Source: Belliella kenyensis
GTDB lineage: Bacteria; Bacteroidota; Bacteroidia; Cytophagales; Cyclobacteriaceae
Reading direction: 5' to 3'
DNA: 64,000 nt
Assembly (NCBI RefSeq): GCF_022549675.1
Contig: NZ_JAKZGR010000006.1
Span: 124,001 to 188,000, forward strand
Made by a program: the position numbers and the translations under genes. Positions 19,473 to 26,528 of the stretch are shown here, one piece after another. The first letter of the stretch is position 1. Each line of letters opens with the position of its first letter. The notes below the pieces were generated by a model that did not search any database, was not told the origin of the DNA, and worked only from the letters and a program-made list of their open reading frames with translations.

Positions 19473-20597
19473 TTATACACTAATTTGAAATGGTTGTGGT
19501 GTAAAACAAAGGATGAAAATCAAGATCGTGATCCAAGCAATTATTTTTCTACCTTTATTCAAAGACTTGAGACCTGAAACTTCAGGATGTTGAATTCCCA
19601 TAACTCGTCCCAATAAGAAAGCAAAAAACAACCAACCTGAATATCCTTCAATGGTAGGGTAGATAGAAACTAGGAGATACTGGAATGCTGAAATACTCAA
19701 AACAATGGCCCATTTTGCCTGAGTGGATATGGGTGCTTTTCTAAAACATATATAAAGAAATCCAATATATAAGGGTACAGACCACATCAAGGTATTGATA
19801 TCTTCGAAAGGACTAATAATGCCTAGACCCGCATAGGAGATAAACATTATATAAGCTGCCAAAGAGACATGGAAATGATGCTTAGGGAATAATCCAAAAA
19901 CAACATGTCCACCATCCAACTGTCCTATCGGTAGTAAGTTGAGCGCTGTGAAAAATAAAGCCAAATACCCCGCAAAAAGGTAAGGGAAATGAATGATTTC
20001 GGACATGACAGGCATTTTTTCGGGATCTGCCAAGGTTTTTTCCAAGGCATAAAATAATAAATTATAACCTATGTCTATTTTTAGATACCCATCTTCTGCA
20101 CTATGTCCTTCGAAATCTGGATCTAAATACTCTGGGTGAATTTCATATATGTAATCTGCATCTGGAAGATGTGTAAAACCATAAATTAAAACTCCCATTG
20201 TCAGCACAAATCCAGCTAAAGGCCCTGCTACACCTATATCGAAAAACTTTTTTCGGCTATTTATAAAACTCTTAATTCGAATCACCGCACCAAATGTACC
20301 TAAAGAAGGAGTGCCTAGAAACCCAAACCAAGCTGGAATGAAATAGGGTAGTGAGGACTTGATTCCATATCTCATAGATGTATACCAATGTCCCAGTTCA
20401 TGGATCAATAATATGCCGATGAATGGAACCGAAAAATGTAAGGATTTTAGAAAATATTCCCAATTCAAAAAACTTTCTCCTTCACCTAAAATACTTCTAC
20501 CATATAGCCATTCCCCCCCTGCAAAGGTGGTACATATCAAGGTCGTAAAAAACAAAATAAAATGGCGAATGTATTCTTTAGTGCTGTACATTTTCAA
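19473..20597 (-). CDS. Site-2-protease-family membrane metalloprotease (M50)
   Basis: A 374-residue polytopic membrane protein. Zinc ligands are visible in HELGH (residues 66-70) and in the second motif LNLLPIGQLDGGH (about 220-232), the standard M50 pair. A cluster of further TM segments follows. No PDZ domain is evident. It overlaps the HAD hydrolase gene upstream by 20 bp, so the two are translationally coupled. Substrate unknown; such proteins cleave TM helices, for example anti-sigma factors. Confidence 0.88.
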   Translation of the reverse strand: MKMYSTKEYIRHFILFFTTLICTTFAGGEWLYGRSILGEGESFLNWEYFLKSLHFSVPFIGILLIHELGHWYTSMRYGIKSSLPYFIPAWFGFLGTPSLGTFGAVIRIKSFINSRKKFFDIGVAGPLAGFVLTMGVLIYGFTHLPDADYIYEIHPEYLDPDFEGHSAEDGYLKIDIGYNLLFYALEKTLADPEKMPVMSEIIHFPYLFAGYLALFFTALNLLPIGQLDGGHVVFGLFPKHHFHVSLAAYIMFISYAGLGIISPFEDINTLMWSVPLYIGFLYICFRKAPISTQAKWAIVLSISAFQYLLVSIYPTIEGYSGWLFFAFLLGRVMGIQHPEVSGLKSLNKGRKIIAWITILIFILCFTPQPFQISV

Positions 20598-21213
20598 AGT
20601 AGCTGATTAATGCTTGGGGATGAGTGACATGGTGAGTTTGATAGCCTAAGTTTTTTGCACTTTCTATATTGTCTTTCAAATCATCAAAGAAAAGAATATT
20701 TGTAGGTGGTGTTGCTAATAATTCAGAAACCTTTTGATAAATATTTGGATCAGGTTTTGCCAATTGTAATTCGTGACTGAAATAAACTTCATCAAAGATA
20801 TCATGCAACGAGGATACACCAAATTGTTTTTTTAACAGTATATTGATGGCTTCAATGTGTAATTCGTTAGTATTGCTCAATACCGCCAATCCATAATGCT
20901 CACTCAACTTCTTGATTAAATCAATTCTATCGTTCGGGATATCTTTGAGCAAACTGTTCCATAGATAATCAATTTCATTATCTTCCCAAGGCTCTTGAAA
21001 ATGATTTTTGATAGCTTCTCTAAATTCCACAGTTGAGATCAAGCCTTTTTCGTAATCTTTGTGAAATTTTGCTGGAAAAAATTCTGAAGTCAAGCTATGT
21101 TTTTCTTTTGGGAGTCTTTTTGTTAATTCATTGATAGTAAAGCTGTAATCTATATTGATGATTACATTTCCCAAATCAAAGAGTAAAAAATCTACATTTT
21201 TAAGTTTTTTCAT
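20578..21213 (-). CDS. HAD-superfamily hydrolase (subclass IA)
   Basis: A 211-residue HAD phosphatase. Motif I here reads LLFDLGNVIINID (first Asp conserved, the second Asp position replaced in DLGNV as in the YihX/haloacid group). Motif II is AVLSNTNELH, then AKPDPNIYQK for motif III and ILFFDDLKDNIESAKNLG for motif IV. Likely a sugar-phosphate or nucleotide phosphatase. First gene of a two-gene operon with the M50 protease. Confidence 0.88.
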   Translation of the reverse strand: MKKLKNVDFLLFDLGNVIINIDYSFTINELTKRLPKEKHSLTSEFFPAKFHKDYEKGLISTVEFREAIKNHFQEPWEDNEIDYLWNSLLKDIPNDRIDLIKKLSEHYGLAVLSNTNELHIEAINILLKKQFGVSSLHDIFDEVYFSHELQLAKPDPNIYQKVSELLATPPTNILFFDDLKDNIESAKNLGYQTHHVTHPQALISYFENVQH

Positions 21214-21342
21214 GGTCGATCAAGTTGTAAATTTAAATTCAAATATGTAACATTGCACTCCGATTTGCAAGGTTAATGAGAATTGAAATTTTAATCAATC
21301 AGTATTTAACTTTCGCACTGAAAGAAGTATGTCTTCTGACAG

Positions 21343-21402
21343 TAATCGGTATTCTATTGGTGAGAGCTTCTGACTCTCCCGATAAATATCGGGACAGGAG
21401 GT
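21343..21402 (+). pseudogene. Broken tRNA copy A (D-arm to anticodon arm)
   Basis: Degenerate fragment of the CAT tRNA found at 21612. It keeps ttggtgagagcttctgactc and aggaggt of the parent but has the palindrome tcccgataaatatcggga in place of the anticodon-loop bases ataat. The 5' side is decayed and there is no T-arm. Confidence 0.7.
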
Positions 21403-21423
21403 GCGCAAAGAATTAAATAAATA

Positions 21424-21496
21424 GGGCTCCCGATAGCTATCGGGATTCAGTTGGTTAGAGCTTCTGACTCTCCCGATAAATATCGGGACAGGAGGT
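21424..21496 (+). pseudogene. Broken tRNA copy B with two palindromes
   Basis: Copy of the first two thirds of the neighbouring tRNA (gggct..cagttggttagagcttctgactc..caggaggt). One palindrome (cccgatagctatcggg) expands the ctatagct before the D-arm and another (cccgataaatatcggg) expands the anticodon loop. It stops at aggaggt, so the T-arm and acceptor 3' side are absent. Starts 93 bp before copy C. Confidence 0.8.
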
Positions 21497-21516
21497 TATA
21501 AAAAAATAGATAAATA

Positions 21517-21593
21517 GGGCTCCCGATAGCTATCGGGATTCAGTTGGTTAGAGCTTCTGACTCTCCCGATAAATATCGGGACAGGAGGTCCCA
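21517..21593 (+). pseudogene. Broken tRNA copy C with two palindromes
   Basis: Near-identical to copy B, with the same two palindromes at the same tRNA positions, and retaining slightly more 3' sequence (aggaggtccca). Starts 95 bp before the intact tRNA. Copies A, B, C and the real tRNA form a regular tandem with 93-95 bp spacing. Confidence 0.8.
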
Positions 21594-21611
21594 TAAAAGG
21601 ATAAATTAGTA

Positions 21612-21685
21612 GGGCCTATAGCTCAGTTGGTTAGAGCTTCTGACTCATAATCAGGAGGTCCCTGGTTCGAGCCCAGGTGGGCCCA
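21612..21685 (+). tRNA. tRNA with CAT anticodon (Met, or Ile read by lysidine)
   Basis: A 74-nt cloverleaf. Acceptor gggccta pairs with tgggccc (one G-T). The D-arm is gctcagttggttagagc. The anticodon stem tctga/tcagg encloses ctcataa, giving anticodon CAT. The T-arm cctgg-ttcgagc-ccagg is perfect, the discriminator is A, and no CCA is encoded. The acceptor is like that of isoleucine tRNAs, so it could be the AUA-decoding tRNA-Ile (C34 modified to lysidine) rather than elongator Met; sequence alone does not decide. A T-rich terminator follows directly. Confidence 0.95.
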
Positions 21686-21686
21686 C

Positions 21687-21715
21687 AAAGGCTGGATAAA
21701 TTCCAGCCTTTTTTT
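21687..21715 (+). terminator. tRNA terminator
   Basis: Perfect 6-bp stem ggctgg/ccagcc (extendable with flanking A-T pairs) followed by seven T, two bases after the tRNA. An identical copy lies at 22116-22144 after the broken 3' tRNA copy. Confidence 0.85.
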
Positions 21716-21734
21716 CATTTTAATTTTTTTGAAT

Positions 21735-22034
21735 ATGACTACACATTTCTATATACTTCGTAGTGAAAAATTGAATAGATACTATTCAGGTATTACGACC
21801 CTTGATCCAAATGAAAGACTGAAGAATCACCTAGTGAAATTGTACTCGAAGGATAATTTTACACAGAAGTCAGATGATTGGATTATTTTTCTTTCAATCG
21901 CTTGCCAAGATTATAGTCAAGCAAGAAAGCTAGAGCTTCATGTCAAGCGAATGAAGTCTTCAAAGTACATCGAAAACATGAAAAGATATCCAGAGATGAT
22001 TGATAAACTATTGGAAAGATTTAAGAGCTTCTGA
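21735..22034 (+). CDS. GIY-YIG nuclease-family protein in tRNA locus
   Basis: Small GIY-YIG domain protein of about 100 residues. The FYI...YYSG pair in HFYILRSEKLNRYYSGIT gives the GIY-YIG strands, Arg in DPNERLKNHL is the probable catalytic Arg, and Glu in KLELHVKR the metal ligand. MTTHFYI at 21735 is the likely start; an in-frame ATG at 21729 adds two residues. It begins 20 bp after the tRNA terminator. Its last residues (KSF-stop) are encoded by tRNA sequence, because the reading frame runs into a second, broken tRNA copy. A decayed second copy of the gene follows. Bacteroidota carry single-domain members of unknown role; the tRNA bracketing suggests a mobile or homing-like unit (inference). 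Confidence 0.82.
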   Translation: MTTHFYILRSEKLNRYYSGITTLDPNERLKNHLVKLYSKDNFTQKSDDWIIFLSIACQDYSQARKLELHVKRMKSSKYIENMKRYPEMIDKLLERFKSF

Positions 22035-22115
22035 CTCCCCTCCCGAAAGCTTTCGGGACATCGGGGCAGGAGGTCCCTGTTCCGATAGCTATCGGAAGAG
22101 CCCAGGTGGGCCCAC
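22020..22115 (+). pseudogene. Broken tRNA copy D (3' two thirds, three palindromes)
   Basis: Corresponds to the tRNA from the D-loop (gagcttctgact) to the acceptor end (aggtgggccca). The anticodon loop holds a nested insertion: tcccgaaagctttcggga inside a larger cccct..atcgggg element. The T-loop ttcgagc is split by ttccgatagctatcggaa. The remaining tRNA bases on both sides are intact, and the parental terminator follows. Lies 429 bp after the same positions of the intact tRNA. Confidence 0.8.
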
Positions 22116-22144
22116 AAAGGCTGGATAAATTCCAGCCTTTTTTT
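22116..22144 (+). terminator. Duplicate tRNA terminator
   Basis: Same ggctggataaattccagcc hairpin and T-run as after the intact tRNA, duplicated together with the tRNA 3' part. Confidence 0.75.
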
Positions 22145-22157
22145 CATTCTGATTTTT

Positions 22158-22315
22158 TGGATGATGACAACATACTTCGCAGTAAAAGATTGGATAGATA
22201 CTATTCAAGAATTGCAACTTTAGATCCTGATGAGAGACTAATTAATCATCTAGAAAAGCTTTATTCAAAACACAATTTTACCTAGACTGCAGATGATTGG
22301 GAAATAATACAAGTT
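22158..22315 (+). pseudogene. Decayed second GIY-YIG gene copy
   Basis: Aligns with the first 50 or so codons of the intact GIY-YIG gene (for example ttggatagatactattca, and the translated stretch ILRSKRLDRYYS..ATLDPDERL). The start region has lost about 8 bases, so no in-frame ATG remains, and there is an in-frame TAG after KHNFT. The C-terminal half is missing. It completes a tandem duplication of the tRNA + terminator + GIY-YIG unit. Confidence 0.8.
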
Positions 22316-22551
22316 ACCCTTTAATTTTGGAAAATTTTATACATACAACCTATGTGAAGGTAAGGAATGGAGTTTTTATAGCAATGCCCTAAAAGCAAAT
22401 GATATAATAGCAGGTGTCAAATGTTAGGAATATCAAATTTATAAACACTAATAATTATTGAGTAAACATAGAGTAAAATCTCTAGGCATCAACTATGTTG
22501 TAAGGTTTTGTTGTATATTTAAAACACATTTTAAAGCCATTTCACATAAAT

Positions 22552-22953
22552 ATGAAGAGAAATTTGTTGAGATTTTTAATGGTATTTATGATTTTGACAG
22601 CTCAATCCTGTCTTGAAAAGGATGACTGCCATCGTGTAATCAAGCTGGTGAATAATTCCATAGGAGATATCTGGATAGCAGAATCTGGTAGTCAGTATAA
22701 TGGACTTAATTGTCAACAAATCCCTGGACTTATTTCGGCGGGAGAAAGCTATGATCTAGAAATGAGAGTATGCTGGGAAGATAGAATCAATAGAACATAT
22801 CAAGGAGCCGTGGTTTTTTATTTTTTTGATGAAAGCTTTAAGGATAATTTTCCTGACTGTGACTCAATTAGATTTAATCAAAGTGTCATAGAAAGAAGGA
22901 CTTACACTGTTGAAGATTTAAATGCTTTGAATTGGGTGGTGACTTATCAATAA
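22552..22953 (+). CDS. Small lipoprotein, candidate immunity protein (copy 1)
   Basis: A 133-residue lipoprotein (leader ending TAQSCLE). The body is predicted to be beta-rich, with RVIKLVNNSIGDIWI and a C-terminal motif RTYTVEDLNALNWVVTY. The same C-terminal motif is in the 141-residue lipoprotein at 23767 (YDLTLEDLEDVNWTITY), so the two flank the zincin gene as paralogues. An almost identical copy is at 32867. Position beside a toxin-like RHS tip suggests immunity; the activity itself is unknown. Confidence 0.7.
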   Translation: MKRNLLRFLMVFMILTAQSCLEKDDCHRVIKLVNNSIGDIWIAESGSQYNGLNCQQIPGLISAGESYDLEMRVCWEDRINRTYQGAVVFYFFDESFKDNFPDCDSIRFNQSVIERRTYTVEDLNALNWVVTYQ

Positions 22954-22975
22954 ATAGTTGTAAAATTGAAAATAA

Positions 22976-23755
22976 GTGGGAGATTTCTTCAAAATAGCTT
23001 TTTATGATGGAGGTTTAGATCCTACAAGTAGTTCAGCAAGAAAATCTGCATGGAGGGATATTGATCCAACAAGAAAAGAGTCTCCTACCAATAATGCATG
23101 GAACATTGATAAGGGCCTATTGACAGGAGATTTAAGACAAATAGTTTCTAAGTTAACTTGGGAACTACCTCAAACTCTAATAGGTAACCTTGGTTCACAT
23201 GGGTTAAATATTGCAGGTTTTGTGAACGAGGTTAATCATTTCAAGGGGGCTACTGTATTGGATACCAATTTGAGCGGTGGAGCATTTTCATTGGGCTCGT
23301 ATCTTATTGGGCCGAATGGATTCAAACCTGATTTTAGAGATCATTTATTTGTTCATGAATTTGGGCACTATTTGCAAAGTCAAAGAATGGGACCTCTTTA
23401 CCTGCCATTTGTTGCATTGCCAAGTGTTACTGATTTCTATTTGGTAGACAAGTTGTTCAAAGTCAATTTGCATAGCACAAGATGGAACGAGGCAAATGCA
23501 AGTAAATTAGCAGCAAATTATTTTGATGGAAAATTTGGAACAGGGGCAAGTGGGTATTTCTCAGGAAGTGAAAATCATTTTGATAGAAACTCGTTTGTCA
23601 ATGATAGAACAAGTAGCCCTTATCGAAATCCGAGAAATGAAGGTTTTAATACTAGAGGTAATCCAATAAAAAGTCGTTTTCACTGGTCAGATGTACCAAT
23701 TAATATGTTATTTAATGGAGGATTAGGTCTTTTTGGATTTTTGTTTAACAAATAA
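22976..23755 (+). CDS. RHS-tip zincin metallopeptidase, displaced toxin domain
   Basis: A 259-residue protein with no signal peptide. It has the zinc-binding motif HEFGH (about residues 127-131) in the segment DHLFVHEFGHYLQSQ, and otherwise no recognised domain. This metallopeptidase type is seen as C-terminal domain of Bacteroidota RHS proteins, but here no RHS core is attached; an in-frame stop precedes the GTG at 22976, the earliest possible start. It may be a displaced toxin tip without its own delivery part, or a pseudogene head. A truncated copy of the same gene is at 33291. Confidence 0.65.
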   Translation: MGDFFKIAFYDGGLDPTSSSARKSAWRDIDPTRKESPTNNAWNIDKGLLTGDLRQIVSKLTWELPQTLIGNLGSHGLNIAGFVNEVNHFKGATVLDTNLSGGAFSLGSYLIGPNGFKPDFRDHLFVHEFGHYLQSQRMGPLYLPFVALPSVTDFYLVDKLFKVNLHSTRWNEANASKLAANYFDGKFGTGASGYFSGSENHFDRNSFVNDRTSSPYRNPRNEGFNTRGNPIKSRFHWSDVPINMLFNGGLGLFGFLFNK

Positions 23756-23766
23756 ATTTAATAGCT

Positions 23767-24192
23767 ATGAAAAAATATGTGTTTCCACTTTCTCTTATCT
23801 CAATAATTTTCTTATGTGCTGGTTGTCCTGAAAGTTTTATTGAACCTGACTCTAAGCTAATTATCATGAATAATTCTGATAAAAAAATCATTTTTTTTGA
23901 TCAGTTTAATTCACCAAAAGATACATTATTATCCAATTTCCCTTTTAGTTTAACTCTTGAAAATACAAATTCCAGAATAATAGAGCCTAACAGTTCAGCA
24001 ACATTCCCAGGTTCCTATAAAGGAATTTTAAATGATTATCAAGATGATATTTTGATGCTCTATTTATTTTCTAGTGACACGATAGAACAAGTATCTTGGG
24101 AAAGGATAGTTGACGAATATTTGATCTTGAGAAGGTATGATCTCACGTTGGAAGATTTAGAAGACGTGAACTGGACAATAACCTATCCTTAA
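23767..24192 (+). CDS. Small lipoprotein paralogue, candidate zincin immunity
   Basis: A 141-residue lipoprotein (leader ending LCAGCPE). It has an N-terminal beta-strand segment SKLIIMNNSDKKIIFF and the C-terminal YDLTLEDLEDVNWTITY, which makes it a diverged paralogue of the lipoprotein at 22552. It starts 11 bp after the zincin stop codon, as expected for a toxin-immunity pair. Confidence 0.7.
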   Translation: MKKYVFPLSLISIIFLCAGCPESFIEPDSKLIIMNNSDKKIIFFDQFNSPKDTLLSNFPFSLTLENTNSRIIEPNSSATFPGSYKGILNDYQDDILMLYLFSSDTIEQVSWERIVDEYLILRRYDLTLEDLEDVNWTITYP

Positions 24193-24243
24193 AATCCTCT
24201 TTCCCAAAAAAAGCAGTTTAGTTAATAGAGTATTTAGCGATTA

Positions 24244-25870
24244 AGGTAAATACATAAACTTAAGCGATGAAAAAACCAACCCTGCTGTAATGGCTGTATT
24301 GATGGGACTTACAGGAGGTAATCCCACTGGTTTTGGAGTAGATGGAGGGATGGCAGCAAGGATAGCAAATACAGGTTCTGAAACAGGAAGCCTTGCAGGT
24401 ATACTAAGTAAAAGGGATAGCAATAATGATGCTCCTCCTGCTTACTTGAGTTACCTTTTCTTTGATACTGAAATGAACTACAAGTATGGTGGGTTTGTCC
24501 AGATGTCTCAAGAAGCTCGGGAAGATGGTACAATGAAAAGTCATGAAAGATTATCTCAAGAAGTAGTGGCAGATGAGCCTGGGTATTACTATATTTATCC
24601 ACCGCGGCGGACAAGCTCTATCCAACGATTCCAATACTGGATCGGAAGCGTTCTTTGATGATTTCACCATTATGACTTCGGAGTCATATATAGTGCAGCA
24701 AAAGGCAGCCGCACAACCTGGCTCAAAGACTCTCGTCTTTGCCCTCCTTATGGCTTGATTGCCAGAAACAATATTAGGACTGGTGATAAAGTAACCAAGG
24801 AACTTTTCCAAGGCAAGACTTATGAAGAACTCACAGGTTGGTATGATTTTCATGCACGGCAGTATAGCCTGTCCCGATAGCATGGCAAATCGGGAATTCG
24901 GCACTAGGAAGGTGGTTTGGAGTAGATCCGCAGGATCAGTTTAGTTCTCCATATCTGGCTATGGGCAATAATCCGGTGATGATGGAGGATCCTGATGGGG
25001 AAGTGGCTATTTTAATTGCTGCTGCCGTCGGAGCTTTAATTAGTAGTGTTTCATATACAGCAAATGTTGCATTTAGCAAAGGTGGTTTTGAAAATTGGAA
25101 TTGGGGACAATTAGGGAAATCTGCGGCTATTGGTGCAGTTTCGGGTGTTCTGTCTGCTGGTATTGGTTCAGCTTTTGGAGGAGTAGGTGGAACTGCAGGT
25201 AATTTTTGGGGGCAAAGCATTACATGAAGTCGGCAGAGCTGTTACACATGGCTATTCTAACATGATGATTGGAGCTGCATTTGGACAAACACCGAGCTTA
25301 TCTTCATTTGCATCTGGTAGTCTCGGATCCCTTGTAGGATCAGCTACTCATAATCTTGGAGCAGTTGGCCAAATAGCTGGCTCTTCATTGATGGGAGGGA
25401 TTGGTGCGGAACTCAGTGGAGGTGATTTTTGGAGGGGTGCCGCAGTTGGGGCTACAGTTTCAAGCTTGAATCATTTGGCACATAGAGTTCAAAACGATCA
25501 ATGGGAGACGAAAGGGAAATATGAAAAAAGTGGTAAATACATAGGTCAACATAGGGTAATAAAGCAGAAAAATGGCTATACGGCATATGCTGATAAAAAA
25601 GGTTCATTTTTTACAATTGGTCCTGATGGTCAAAATGTTGATCAGGAATATGGAATGTTTTCATATTTCCCAGGGGGTAAAAATTTCAAAAATACACATG
25701 TGGGACAATCTAAATTAGGAATTTATATAAGGGAACACTTTGTAAATCATTTGGATAACGTTTTATGGTTTTTTGGGCCAAAGATGCCATATGGAACCAT
25801 GCCAGGCCAACCTTATTTTGGACCAGGACTACCACTTGAAAATCCAAATAATTCAAATATAAACTTATGA
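24244..25870 (+). pseudogene. RHS C-terminal tip 1, frameshifted (unknown toxin domain)
   Basis: Remnant of a Bacteroidota RHS protein. It reads GKYINLSDEKTNPAVMAVLMGLTGGN, then the RHS core (YLSYLFFD..GYYYIY, FFDDFTIMTSESYIVQQ, GLIARNNIRTGDK, ELTGWYDFHARQY, SSPYLAMGNNPVMMEDPDGE), a glycine/alanine-rich transmembrane-like linker and a C-terminal domain of unknown function (about 25500-25870). Compared with the cleaner copy at 26529 it carries three small insertions (about 24600, 24690 and 24870) that break the frame, and a +1 shift in the ggggg run near 25210. The C-terminal domain itself (227 residues from 25187) is open. Confidence 0.75.
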
Positions 25871-26331
25871 AAGATATAATTGATACTACGTTTAAATTAA
25901 CACCTAAAGGAATACATTTATTAAGGAATAAGTATACCTATCACATGATTGCATATAAAGATGTTGAAAGTGCATATTTGAGTAAAGGGAAATCGGTTAA
26001 AAATTGGATTGTCATAATCGTATTTGGAGGGATATTTCTAACTCTCTCAGTTTTTCTTTTATATCATTTACTAAATAGTCTATTAGTTAGTGATAAGACA
26101 GTAAGGTTTTACAATGTTTTTGGACATGGTCTGATTGCTGTAATGATATTGGGAGTGGCTGGTATAGTTTCGATTTATAGTTCATTAAAGACAGTGCCAA
26201 TAATTCAGATATTAACAAATAAAAGTAGTTATAAACTAAGAGTTTATCGTAATAAAAAGAAAGTTAACGAAGTTTTGAGTGTTTTAAGTTCATATGGAGT
26301 TGATGTAGAAAGAGGAAATTTTCAACATTAA
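25867..26331 (+). CDS. Two-TM membrane protein, candidate immunity to RHS tip 1
   Basis: A 154-residue protein with two TM segments (about 50-75 and 95-115) and a basic C-terminal cytoplasmic tail. Its ATG overlaps the stop of the RHS tip (ATGA), the coupling typical of toxin-immunity pairs. A membrane-located immunity protein would fit a toxin acting at the membrane or periplasm (inference). No known family recognised. Confidence 0.65.
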   Translation: MKDIIDTTFKLTPKGIHLLRNKYTYHMIAYKDVESAYLSKGKSVKNWIVIIVFGGIFLTLSVFLLYHLLNSLLVSDKTVRFYNVFGHGLIAVMILGVAGIVSIYSSLKTVPIIQILTNKSSYKLRVYRNKKKVNEVLSVLSSYGVDVERGNFQH

Positions 26332-26369
26332 GATTTTCCATTAACCACTGAAAATACAATTCATTGAAG

Positions 26370-26528
26370 CAACTAGAGAGGATGGGACCTCCCAATCCCA
26401 TGAAAGATTACCCAAGGTGTTTGTAGCAGATTAGTTAGGGTTTTACTATATTTATACACCACAGCGGACAAGCTCTATCCAACGATTCCAATACTGGATC
26501 GGAAGCGTTCTTTGATGATTTCACGATT
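26370..26528 (+). pseudogene. Decayed RHS core fragment before tip 2
   Basis: Matches codons of the RHS core (gaggatggga..tcatgaaagattac..gtagcagat..gggttttactatat) of tips 1 and 3 but contains stops and substitutions, then a degenerate form of the small ccaccgcggcggacaag insertion. It joins without gap to the open RHS part at 26529. Confidence 0.65.

Noticed and set aside
21343-21600. Three further functional tRNA genes
   Set aside because: All lack the T-arm and 3' acceptor strand and have palindromes in the anticodon loop, so no cloverleaf can form.
24309-24904. Minus-strand ORFs opposite RHS tip 1
   Set aside because: They recur opposite tip 4 only because the DNA is duplicated; the plus strand has clear RHS homology.
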